Origin: Arctopsyche grandis | Lineage: Eukaryota; Arthropoda; Insecta; Trichoptera; Hydropsychidae | Length of the DNA: 64,000 bases | Assembly (NCBI RefSeq): GCF_051622035.1 | Contig: NC_135359.1 | Coordinates: 17,111,501-17,175,500, forward strand | Direction of reading: 5' to 3' | Part shown: piece by piece, positions 1 through 12,479 of the stretch | Numbering within the stretch: position 1 is the stretch's first letter | Layout of the letters: the number at the start of each line of letters is the position of its first letter | Notes under the pieces: generated by a model | Databases searched by the model: none | What the model was told of the DNA's origin: nothing | What the model saw: the letters and a program-made list of their open reading frames with translations, nothing else | Made by a program: the position numbers and the translations under genes

Positions 1-20
1 CTTACTTTTTGGTTTTTAAG

Positions 21-391
21 GTTGCTTTAAAACATTTGTTATCTGGACATTCTTTGAATGAAGTAATGTATGAGGCGAGGTTTCATCATCAATTGATTCC
101 AATGGAAATACAGCATGAGGTCAACTTTGACAAGGTTTGATGACTGTTTTTACCAAATTATGCCATAGTGATTTTACAGGTTGTCCTATTATGACTAGAC
201 AGGTATTGGAAAACTTTCATGATTTTTTTATTGTTTATAGACAATCTCACAAGAGTTGAGAAATATAGGGCATAATACGATGGAATTGTCTCCAACAGCT
301 GGATTTGCTGCATTAACTGCCATATCTGTTAATCGGATCATAGGTTATCTATCAATGTACATTTTTATTCATTTTAGAGTCACGATTCATT
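21..391 (+). pseudogene. Truncated second copy of the GGT 3' end (last two exons)
   Basis: Positions 21-134 and 241 to about 350 are nearly identical to the last two coding exons of the GGT gene at 14401-14514 and 14623-14781, including the intron between them and both splice junctions. The reading frame is open (VALKHLLSGHSLNEV, then ELSPTAGFAALTAISVNR). Similarity stops abruptly after the codons for GYL. The conserved tail of the intact gene (DAAFDKRRGG...) is replaced by unrelated sequence reaching a stop at about 389-391. Upstream exons would lie outside the window. It is either the end of a tandem paralogue with a replaced C-terminus or a partial-duplication pseudogene. I favour a pseudogene because the C-terminal strand is highly conserved in this family. 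Confidence 0.8.
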
Positions 392-444
392 AATGCTTAT
401 TCAAATAATCAAAGTTTCAATATATATTTATTTTATAATTTTAG

Positions 445-975
445 AATCTGCAAAATGGAAAAAAAAAATTATCAGTTCACAGAAGGACAAACTTTTGAAT
501 CCTATGAAAGTGTGAACCAATATTTTCATAAAATTTTGTAAACAAAATTATCACCCGTTTGTTGTGAGATATCACAACAGTAGACAAAATTGTTTATAGT
601 TACTGTCATGGGTTTCAAAGAAAGTCAAAGTGCCAAGGCATAAAACCGAATCAACAAATACTTTTACAAAAGATGTGCAGCGAAGATCAATATGTACGTA
701 TGTAAAAAAATATAGAAAACATATGGAAAGTGACAAAAAACTGCTTAGATCACAATCACACTATCGGTAAACAAACTAAAAAAAGAAAGTTTAGAATCGA
801 TGACGAATTAAATTTTAGGAAATGCGAAAGACTTCACCAACTTGAAGAGGATGCAGAAAAATACTAAATTACTTATATCGAGGATGATAAGGTTCAAACC
901 ATAGTTTTAGCTTTAGATCAAATTATTGCTAATTTCAGGAAATCTTTCTTTCGGATTCAATACGGAAAATTATAA
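445..975 (+). pseudogene. Decayed transposase-like sequence (possibly MULE-type DNA-binding region)
   Basis: Three frames carry pieces resembling one protein, broken by stops and frameshifts: TFESYESVNQYF, then a Cys/His piece YCHGFQRKSKCQG, then DHNHTIGKQTKKRKFR followed by an acidic helical stretch. The order of an F-x-S-x-E-x-V opening, a C/H-G-x-x-R-K basic cluster and a D-H-N-H motif recalls the FLYWCH/WRKY-like DNA-binding region of animal Mutator-like transposases. No catalytic part is visible. The family assignment is inference from short motifs; only the coding-relic nature is reasonably supported. Confidence 0.35.
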
Positions 976-1123
976 ATTAATGGCATTTTGCTATTATTCT
1001 TCTATCACTGAAAATCGGAATTTTCTTCAATTGCATTCATATCTGAAGAAACGTTAGTGAATTTTAAAGAATGCCTTTTAAAATTTAAAGACGTGTCATT
1101 TGACAATATTTCATATATACTGC

Positions 1124-1267
1124 ATCTACAAATAGTCAATAATTCGTCGATACTGTATCTACAAATAGTCAATAATTCGTTGATATTGTATCTACAAATA
1201 GTTAATAATTCGTCGATAGTGTATCTACAAATAGTCAATAATTCGTCGATACTGTTCTACAAATAGC
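1124..1267. repeat. 33-bp tandem repeat, about 4.3 units
   Basis: Four consecutive 33-bp units starting atctacaaatagtcaataat, ending in a partial unit. Units differ by one to three substitutions. Because 33 is a multiple of three, the + strand frame stays open and would read an 11-residue repeat of the type LQIVNNSSILY. There is no other sign of a gene. Confidence 0.9.
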
Positions 1268-1282
1268 CACTTTAATTGAATA

Positions 1283-1345
1283 GGAAGGCGTATTGGGGTC
1301 TACCTGTTAGGCCTTCCTGGTCTATATCTATGTAAAAAATAAAAT
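1283..1345 (+). repeat. SINE 3'-tail fragment
   Basis: Contains the complementary arms AGGAAGGCG and GGCCTTCCTGG around TATTGGGGTC-TACCTGTTA, followed by an A-rich tail. This is the same 3' hairpin seen, in the opposite orientation, in the SINEs at 16.9, 24.5, 25.4 and 52.1 kb. Only the tail is recognisable. Confidence 0.6.
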
Positions 1346-2869
1346 AAATTATTTTCTATTATAAAGTCTATCTATAAAGTATTTTCTGTTATAAAAGTCC
1401 CCAGTTGTTATCACAATATCGCAAATGAAAACATGTATAGGTTTCATAATAATGAATAATTGCTATATAGCCATAAATTCTTTTGATTGTCGACAGTAAG
1501 GGGAAAAAACAAGGTATATTTATTTTTAAACTGAATAAAACTTTATATTTAAAGAAACGATGACTAGTTGTGATTAGATTAGAAACGAAATACATACATT
1601 ATGAATGTGAAACTGATAAAAAAATTTTAGGAATTTGTATAACTTAGCAACTTATTTCGTCTATTGTCATATTTTGTGGATAAAATTAGTCATATAGTTA
1701 ATCTATGGGAAAACTTTTTTCATAATTTTTTTTTGTAAATGGCTGATAAGATTTCTGTCGGTATTACATCAACACCGATTGTTTTATATATTTTTCAATA
1801 TATTGAAAGATTGTTTTATATATTTTATGTTGCAAAGATGAAAACTAGATAAGACTGTTTAATATTACTTTTCGTACACATTAGACCGAAATTTATTATG
1901 AAATTTGATTGATCAGCATAGTTGGAATTGAAATAACATAGACTCGTATCAAAATTATCAGTAAAATATATGTATATCACATTCTTGGAAGGAGGAAGAG
2001 AACGTTTAATTGAATGCAGTTTTGTTTAGTAATTTAATTTTTTAATAAGTTTTCGTTTACAGTATAAAAACTATATGACAGAAAATAACACTACAAGCCT
2101 TTTCTTACTTTTACTTCGCTAATAATTATTGAATAAATTTTTTAGCAAGAAATTACTTTATTAGGCATAACTACATTTAAATAATCGTGGTTTTTATGGC
2201 TTTGGAGCAAGTATAAATTTAGTTAGATTGCCTTTTGAGTTATTTGAACAGCCATTGTAATTCTTCGTTATTGATAACATGCTACTGAAATAGTTACTTG
2301 TCCTATATTTTTTATGTATGCATGTATTTGACAGGTGCTCCACATGAGTATTTCAAATTATAGCACGTAAGTATATATAGTATAAATGATTTATATTATA
2401 GTTCACGGTCTACAATAATATAAGGGGGTTAACTTTGAAAATGAAATCATTCAATTAAATTAATGTTCTATTGAATAATTACGATAAAATTTGTAAAGAC
2501 CGTATGAATGACATGGTTCAGAGCTCATGATTGAATAATATTGACCAACAGTGAATCACTAAGATGTAAATGAAATAACTATGTCGCTAATTTTGAAAAA
2601 AAAACGTATTTTTTCAGCTTGCATACTAATTTTTAATTAGCCAACTATTATTTAACAAGTTTCAGTTACGTCCGTTACATCGTTTCCTTATTTCTTTATC
2701 ATCATATAATTTAGTGTTATGCTATGTCTGTGTCCTCAATTATAAGTCGATTTTCATATTAGTGGGGCTTATTTTCTATTTTAACAGTTGTGTGATGACC
2801 ATACCGATTTTTGTCACATTATTGTTTTCGACTCTATTGACATTGAACATACATAGCTATGGCACAATA
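1346..2869. other. AT-rich intergenic stretch without recognised features
   Basis: No long open frame, splice-bounded exon or repeat matching other parts of the window was seen. Confidence 0.5.
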
Positions 2870-2981
2870 GTTGAAATGTGAATTATTCAGTATAAGTTGC
2901 GACTCGGTGGTCGGTACACGCGATTCTGTATATTCTTAAAATCGAGAACCCACTTCAGTTTTGGTTGATTTTGGAACCACG
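2870..2981 (+). promoter_or_regulatory. Candidate promoter and 5' leader of GGT
   Basis: Lies directly upstream of the first GGT ATG. It has a TATA-like TATAAG at about 2891 and is less AT-rich than its surroundings. No transcription start is proven. Confidence 0.25.
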
Positions 2982-3067
2982 ATGACGTTCGATGGCAATC
3001 TTCAAAATCGCTCTCACCATGGCTCGCTTAGCTTCGATGATAAATTTGGGTCAACACGGCGAAAAAG
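2982..3067 (+). CDS. GGT first coding exon, long cytosolic N-terminus
   Basis: Starts at ATG 2982 and reads MTFDGNLQNRSHHGSL... ending in TRRK, with a strong donor (AAAAG then gtaagc) in phase 2. Spliced directly to the acceptor at 10357 it yields RRKRLIILG..., a basic stop-transfer cluster immediately before the hydrophobic anchor, as expected for a type II membrane protein. This join skips the exon at 9804-9864. If that exon were included, this ATG would run out of frame. Evidence is splice motif, phase and topology, not homology of the 28 residues. Confidence 0.65.
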
Positions 3068-6000
3068 GTAAGCGATCTCTCTATTATATTGCATCAGTAA
3101 ACTGTTCGGTCTTGCAGATTGTGCAAGCTTCTGTGTTACACTTGAGTGTGAAGTCGTTGTTTTATTGAACAGAGTTTATACTCTAAATCGATATGAAATA
3201 TTCAAACCACGTGTCATTTCGGTGCAATTGGTTATAGCAAAAATATTGCTCATTCAACCGGTTTGTCATCGGACACCATACAGAGAAGATATAACTAAAG
3301 TACATGTGGAGTGTGCACATTTGAGGTGATTGGAGTGGGTCTACCTCACGGCATCGAAAGTCAAAAGATCGAAAAAGCAAATATCGGAAGGCAAAGATCG
3401 AAAACCGAAAGATTTTAAGTTGAAAGATAAAAAAAAGGATGCATGGTAAACGGTACTATGCATATATAATATGTATATATCATTGGCATGCGGTGAAATT
3501 ATCTCTCTTTTTGTCATACAGCCTTGTTTAATGTGCGCGCGCAGGGTTCGGGAGGAAAAGCCTGTTCCTCTTGTTCCTGTTGTATCCTGCTCGCGCAAAT
3601 TAAGTAAGGATGTACGATGGGGGGAGAGAGACTTTTACCGCACGCCACTGATATACATATATACTAGCCGTTTTTCATATGTATGAATGGTAAACGAATA
3701 TTTTCGACTTTTTCACGGTCACCCGTAAATCATAATATGTGAATTCTTTCATTTTTATCATTTAATGATTTTTATTACTTAAAATTTCGATTTTTTAGAA
3801 AACGCAATGAATTTAGTCAATAATTTGTTCAAAATTCACTTTTCTTTCATAAAATGTTACTAATTACTAATTTTTTCTGGAAAAAAAATACATGTGGGGG
3901 GGGGGGGGGTAGCTTAAACCTCCTCGTGCCCCACCTGTTTTTAAAATCACGATTTGACTCTGTATATATGTATGTATTTATTATATGTATGCAGGTGTAG
4001 AAAAAATCCTCAAATAAATCAAGCTTGACATTCAAATTAAACTTAATTAAAGTAAATATTAATTAAATATTTGTGAAATTATTGATTTAAATAATAATAT
4101 TGTGAGATCAAACAGAATGAAAGGGCATTTAAACAAAAGGCCATAATCTGCGGTCTGCCCGTTTGTCTGTCGCGTATGCGTTCCTATACCATTTAACGAT
4201 TGCGATGAAACACATGAGTTATTGTGTGTATGCCCGCGATAGTTTCTGTAAAAAAAATCGCCTAAAAAGGGGAACGGGAAAACAGGAATGAGTGGCATTG
4301 CAACGCAATAATTTCAAATGTATTCCCGCCGCCACCTACGTTGTTAAGGTAAAATAAACAAACAATTGAATATTTTCAAATGTGTTCGCCGCCTGCGTTT
4401 TTCCGACAAATTATCAGTACTGTAATTTATTTTGATTTTAAGTATTAATTTTAACCTGAAACATTCACTTATCGAAACACATCGAGAAACGGGAACGGGA
4501 ATGGCATACGTTATTGTGGCTTTGCAACGCATGCCGGTTTCAGCTAGTATATGATAAAAAATATCAAACAATTTAATCATCAAAAATAAGCTACTTTTAC
4601 ATTTAATATAAATGTTGCCGATAATTGCACCTTAAATATATTTGATTTGAATCTATTCAATGAAGCTTATCTATGTATGTATAATATAATAAAGTCTCAA
4701 TGAAATTTATGATACATCAATTTATATATATATGAATACTTACGAGGCAAAAATAATGTAATTATGTATATACCTACTTGCATAAGAATTTTAAATACCA
4801 TTTTGCATTTAGTCATTACATATTAAACCTAGATATTTTCCTTGATACATTGAGCAAATATGTATGTATATTTATTGTAACCATGCCCGTTCAAATTCAA
4901 CGTGTGTATGCTTATTTTTTCATCAATGCTACCGAAAACACGTTGTTTAAGAAAAATTTGGTGTATAATGTGTGGGCAACTTTATAAACATCGTCTGGCA
5001 TACGAAGAATAGAAAAATAATATTGTATTCATGAGTTTTAGGTAATTATTGAATATTTGAAGTTCACAGGCAAATTCAAAATCAATATTCGTATTTTTCA
5101 TTTTGCATTCGACTGAGATCGAGTTTTTCCAAGCGGGTAATAAATTTACGGTAATTAAAAATAAACCAACACAAGCAAAGTCATATTAATATATGCACAT
5201 ATTATTTATTCACTAAGTCAGCCGCGCAATTTAGAGAAATACTATGTATATTATTTGAATTGAAAATTTTCAATAACTTTATTTTAACCTTTCCAACATT
5301 TGAATCCACGGATGTAAATGTACTAATCTGTCAAATTGTTTATATTCGAGGATCACAATGTGGTGTGTGTGGTCATTAAAATGTCAAAAGAAACTTGAAA
5401 TATACATATATGTAATTATTGTGAACATAGATGAACAAATTATAATTAATAGGTAGTAGGTAGGCAAAAGTCATAGGCTTTGAATTTCGATTTTGTAGTT
5501 TAAACAATGCTATTTACTACGTAAATATATGTGCATAGCAGTGGTGTGGGGGTGAAATTCTCTTTCTTTTTGTCGCACAGCCATTCTTAATGTGCGCGAG
5601 CAGGATACAAGAGTAGTGATTCTGATTTCTCGATGATTTTCATTTCTCAAGAAATAAGAATTCTCAATTTAACTTCCTAAATTTCTCGAGAATTCTCAAG
5701 AAATTTTGATCAATGAAAAAATGTATATAACACAGTAAAGTATCGTTTATTTCAGTGCTACTCAAACTATGGTCAGCGGCCCAGTACCGGTCCGTGCTCA
5801 AAGAAGTAAATAAAAAATTAGATCATGAAAACGTGATCAGTAATCGATTCTGAGTTCGAATCAATCAAAATCTCGAGTTCGAATTTCGCATGATCACAAA
5901 ATTTCATATATTGTTACTACGTACATAGATAAAGTAATTAAAACAATAGCTTGTTATAACGTATATATTAATTAATTTGGAAGATAAACTAATTGATCTG

Positions 6001-9000
6001 ACTACAAATGAATAATTAAAAAAGTGTTTTGAAACCACAACATCACTTGCGTCCTTTTAGATCAAATTGAAAGCAGAATTCTTCCCAGATATTTAAGAAT
6101 ATGCACTGAAACTCTTTTACCTTTATAAGACTGGTTTCTCAACCATTAGTTTAATAAAGACAAAATATTGTAATAGTGTAAATATTCCTGATCCATTACG
6201 TTTGGAATTAATTGTCTTCGATAAAACCACGAATGGATAAGTTATCTAATAACAAACAAGCTCATGTCTCATTATTTTCATTTTCATTTTTCATCTTTGT
6301 CTAAGTACATATATGTGTGATATATAGATATTGTACTTCTTTGAATTCAACAAAATAAATGTTATTAATTATATTTAATATTATTTGTATTTGTTATATG
6401 AACAAATTTTCACTCATATTCATATATAATTTTTTTATTTAAAAATATGATGCGGTCCGTGAGAATTACTGAAAAATATATGCTGGTCTGCCAACTGAAA
6501 AAGTTTGAGTAGCACAGGTTTATTTGACATTATTAGATTCAAGAATACAAATATAAGTTTTGTATTTATTTTGTATTGCATTCTGCCGATTCCCACACTT
6601 TATTTCTTCTTATCGGAGAGGTTTCTATAATCACCAAAGTAAAGATGACACCACCAACCGAGTAGGGTAATAGAAATAAATAGTAATATAAAAAAATTCA
6701 GGTAAAAAATTACGGTAAATGCATTCAGAGGATAACTGATGGATTGACGCGTTTTCAATGGTCAAAATGAGGTAAAGATCAATTCAGAAAGTAGTCAAAA
6801 CATAATAAGAAAAGAACACAATATCTTATCAGGCATGTTCGAAAGTTAGAAATTTGTAAACAATTTTTCAACATTCCCAGACCTCTTATTTAAAACCTTC
6901 TAAGAAGTGCATATGTACATACATTCGACACCCCCTCTTTCAAATGCAGCTTTGTAAAGGGCAGTGGCTGTAAACTTTTTGAAAATATTCGACAAAAAAA
7001 TATTTTTGTATAATAAAAAATGTTTTATAGAATTTCTCGAGAAATTATGAAATTTCTCGAGAAATGAGAATTCTCAATTTGACATTTTTTTCGAGACATA
7101 CAAGAGGAACAGGCTGTTCCCCTTGTATCCTACTCGCGCACGTTAAGTAAGGCTGTGCGACAAAAAGAGAGAATTTCACCACACGCCACTGGTGCATATG
7201 TAGGTATATAAGCAATTTTGAAATAATATTCGAAATACATTTTATAATATCTATAATCATATGATGAAACAAATTCAATGTGGTTGATGTCAAATTCAAT
7301 CTGGTTGGCTTCAAATTCAATCAAAGTTGGCTCTAGATTGAATTTATTTTGTATTGCTGATCTACAAACATTCTTTGAAGCTCAGTTTCAGATTAAACCA
7401 TTGTAAATCTGTAATCGAGTTTTATATATTTTTTTATTTACATATTATGTACAGCTATCTTTCAAATTTTGAAGGACCGTTATAGTTTGTTGTTGTGTAG
7501 GTACATACGTAAGGCATTGATAGGGCCGCAAACACAGAGAGGCGCGTGGCACGTGTTATTTGAACACGTAAAAAAACGGTAGCACGCATAATCTATGCAA
7601 TGGCACCCAGGCTTAAATCCTTGTTTTCACATAGGTTTGATCGATAACGGTGATTTCCATATTTGAAGAAATGTAGGAGAGGCTTGTCTAAAAAAAGTCC
7701 CTGTGTCTATTTCACCACGGGAGTCCAAAAACGTTCACGTGCCGTTCGATTCTGTGTGTTCTCGACCTTACACCTTTCAGTTGGAGAGCATACGCTATTT
7801 ATCGTTTTAATATACATAATATATGTAAACCTACACACATACGTTTAGGCGTTCGCTTTTCCAGTTTTTCGCTCATAGTTTCAAACGTTCGTTGGCCACT
7901 GATATTCGTAAAAGCGTTAAGAAATTTTGGATCACAGAAAATTAGAAATTGGTAGGATAAATACTAAGAATCTTAAGCCACTTGGACTTTAAAGCTAAAA
8001 AACAAGAACATTACTTAGTATATTTTGTATCACCAATAGTGTTCCTATTTACTAGTGCTTAGGTTATTTAATTTGGACATATTTATTTACTCGAGATGAG
8101 AGATGCATTATTTATGTGTGACTAATATTAAACCTTCATTCCGGGCAGTGGCGTAGCTGGAAATTTTGGGCCTTGATGCAAATATTACGCAAGGGCCCCT
8201 TGATATATTTTTTTTAAATACGAAATGAAATAAGTTTATGTACATATTTTACATAATGAATATTCATATAATAGAGAAAATAATAAAATATTTTAGAAAT
8301 AGTCTCACCAATTTAAATTTTTCTTTCTTGCTTTCATAATCACTAATTAAATTTTTAACTTCTAATTCTGCCGCTTATTTATGTTCAATGGCCAACAATT
8401 CAAGATTATTTTGTCTTGATTGTCCGATAGAGTTTTTTTCGTTGTTTTTAATCATTTTTAATTTACTAAAAGATCTTTTAATACTCGCCACTGTTATTAA
8501 TAAAGTTAAAAATAACATAAGCACGACATAAGCTTCCGAAAATTCACTTTCCAAACAACTGTATTTTGTTATAAGTAAATATGAAAATTGTTTTATGGTC
8601 ATGTTTTCAGTGTAATCGCTTTTCAATAATGAAATTACTTCAATGAACTAGTCATCAAATTGACCAGAGAAAACTTCTGGATATTTTTTCATTAATTTTA
8701 AACAATTTTCTAAAATATTTTAATTATGATGAATTCATAATATTGCGACGTTCAAGAAAACTGAAATACTTTTTCACTGAATTTTTTTCATATTGATTGT
8801 TAAAAAATTCGTGCCCTTGTCGAGCCCTGATGCTTTGCATCACTCCGAGCAATGGTAGCTACGCCACTGATTCCGGGTCATGTTTGATATTGCATTTTAT
8901 CTAATTTGAATGTCTCGTTTGGTGCCCCTATTCAATCAGCGCCCTAGGCGTTTGCCTACTGGCCTTCCGCATCACAACGACACTGATTGCATTACCTATG

Positions 9001-12000
9001 AATGTCAATGTGAATTGTAGAAAATCATGACAGTAAATGTGTTTTATAATCCATGCAAATAAAACGGTTGCGTCAATGTGGCGTAAAAGTTTTACGGAGA
9101 AAATTCAAGGCTGCTCGATAGCAGTTTCATTTATTTACAAGATGTACCTGTTTATTTTTAGTTTTAATTTTACATTTTACAACGTCGTTTTCGGGTTGTG
9201 CTAATCATGACAATAATTGAATACACCTGATTGGAAGTGAGATAATTTTCAAGATAGCTGACAACTAATAAGTCAGGTCGTAAAACGATTTCATTGACAA
9301 CGGTGTATTCGGCGCGTACGGTCTGGTTTGAATTGTGCTGTTGCAACTGTAGAGAACATGTTAGTATCAAGTAGTTGATTTATCGTTTGAACTTCTGACA
9401 CTTATCTGTAGCTATTGGATTAATCTGTAATTTAGCGTTTATAATGTCTTATTGCCTTTTATTACCATAGTTGCGCGTGATAAAGACTTAAATTTAAATT
9501 TATCAAATTTACAAAAGGATTCGTTAATTCACATTGATAGTGAGAAATACTTCATATAACACATGTGATGCATTATGCATTCATTTACTGCAAGTCATTG
9601 TAAATTAACTACAGTATATATTTTCATTTTGGGTATTCCACAAATTATATTTATATTATTGAAAAATACTATAAGGTTGTTACATTATTGTGGTATAGAC
9701 TGAAAATAGTTTATTCATATAATTTAAAAGTGCGTCATTTTATAAAAATAGATGAATAGATGTCGGAATTCTTAATTTAATATAATTATTATATGTTTTG
9801 CAGAGACAAAGAAGCTTTTTTTATAAACATTCAAAATGTGTTGCATATGCAGTTGTTTATGCAGGTAAGTTGTGGATAGCAATACACTAAATTTTCAAAT
9901 TTTCTCATTGATTTTCAATTTACACCCACCTATGTATGTATAATACATGTATGTATAAATGTATATTTCGATAATTTAAAAAATATAGATATAAATAGCC
10001 AAAAATAGGTAGAATTATGATTTATCGACATAAATGTCGAGAAGTTTTTAATTTTATCTAATCTAGATGGATATTGTATTGATTTTGTGGGGCCCCATTG
10101 CAAATTTTGTGATATAGTATATCGTCTGAATTGTTATCTTTTGATTTTGGACTACCTCTTATTCATTTTACTGATAGCGTTTAATCAATACTGATATAAT
10201 CATACATTTAATTTACTTTATTATCTAAAATCAGGTAAATGACTTATTTGATTTATGAGTAATAAGTCTTCAGAAAGAACACATGTCATGTCATTCTTCT
10301 CCACAAATTAAGTGTATACAAAATTGGTTATGTTTGAATATAATTATTATTTCCAGATTGATAATCTTGGGTGTTGTGGTTGTCGTAGCAGTGGTAGTAA
10401 CACTTTTGGTTGTATTCTTGGCCAAAGATACATCTGATAATCCAACTGACTCTCCAGCGTATGGCATGCTCGATGATTCATATAAAAATGCTGCTGTAAC
10501 AGCTAACGGGATAGAATGCGCAGCTATTGGAAGGTAAATCAGTTTTTTTTATTTTTTTTAAATAAAATTGGTTTTCTTATAAATAGTTTAAGTAGGAGTA
10601 ACACGATTGTCGTTGGTCATGCTAAATATGTTAAATTTTAAAGTTAAAAAATAAGTATACCAAATTACTGAGATCTTTTTTTGAGGTCTTGAGGTTAATT
10701 TTTACAATAGAAATCAGCAATGTAATAATTTTAAGTCAATCTATCGCATTGCCAACAAATATAGTGTTTCCCCCTATAGCTGTTGAAGAATTCAAATGTA
10801 TTGAATATTAAACAGTTTCTATAAAATTCATATATTTTTATTGTAAAATAAACTTTGAATTGTATATAAAAATTATATGTATGTTTGATTAATATTAAAA
10901 TTGTTTTTTATTTCTTATTTATTTCAGGTTAGCACTTGTGTGGTTTGTTGTAAGGAGACTATACGACAATTTATTAAATAACTAACCATCATTACATACA
11001 TCAAACAACGCCATCTAATGTTTTTTAAGTACATACAATGTACCAAAATTACCTAGTCCACTTTAATTATTATTGCCACCCCACACTTTAATAATCACAT
11101 TTTCAAGTAGATACTAACAACTAATCAAACTTACTCTTCAATCTATAATTTTTTCATGCATTTACCATAAATCTTTCTTTGCATTTCTTCCATTTCTTAA
11201 ATATCAGGATTGGATTTTGTATGTTTTTTTATTTCAATTTAAAAACAATTCAAACAAAAATTTTAAATGTAATAGTAAATTTTTTTAAAAATTTAATTGA
11301 AACTAGTCATTATAAATTTATGCTAGTCCAGTCTTGAACTATAGATCTATGTGCGAATTTGATTATTTCATTGAAAAATTATTGAAATAAAGCTTTATCA
11401 GTACTACAGTATTTGGAAGAAAAACCCATCATTTTAAAATCTATTGAATGTATGTACATATGTATGTGTGCATAAAATTGAGTAAAGGAATTTAATTATT
11501 AAATTTGATACCTATAAAAGATTAAATGATGTTTCCCCTTATTTGCATCAATTTTGCCATCATTTATAATTTTTAAAAAGACACAAAAAATCTTTAATTT
11601 AATGTAAGTTAAGATTATTTATAAACAAAGACAAATAAATTTATACAATCTCATGTTTTGTTTTCCTCTGTGAATTTCATGTATAATTCGATTAATAAAA
11701 CATTCATGCTTAGTTTGCTTTCATAAATATTTCATTCGACAAGCTTTTCTTTCCTATCATTCAATGTAAGTAAATTAAAGTGAAATATCTCAGTCCAGGT
11801 TTAATGATTTGATGATTATTGTGAGCACAGGTAAGGCACATACATAACATATGCATGTACGTAAAACCTATAAATGAGAGACCATATTTTTTAACTAAAA
11901 TATAACGCTTCAATTACATAGCCTGAAGTTAAAAGTTGAAGACTGAAAATACTATTAAGATATCCAGAAAATTATATTTAGGTTACCAGTTAAAATATAA

Positions 12001-12381
12001 GTAATAAATTATATAAGTTAAACTATATGTAATAAATTTAAGGCACACATACTCTAAAAATAAACTGTTTGATTTTTAATTCATCACGAGGACTATAAAA
12101 TACATATATCATTGTTGAAATCATTGGTTTGGGTACTAAGGTTTCCTAACATATTAATATATTTAATGTAAGTATCAGTTCACCGCCATATAACTTTTTC
12201 TGACTTTGTTTGGCGTGTACTATATATTTATATTTTCAATTATCTGATAAAATAAATTAACAAGGAAAACTTTTGTGATATGAAAGTTAAACAAAATATG
12301 AGTATACTCATTTTTGATAAGACTTTGAAATGTTGCTATTAATAACATATAAATCACAATCATTAAGTGTATTTGAGGATG

Positions 12382-12479
<98 letters not shown>

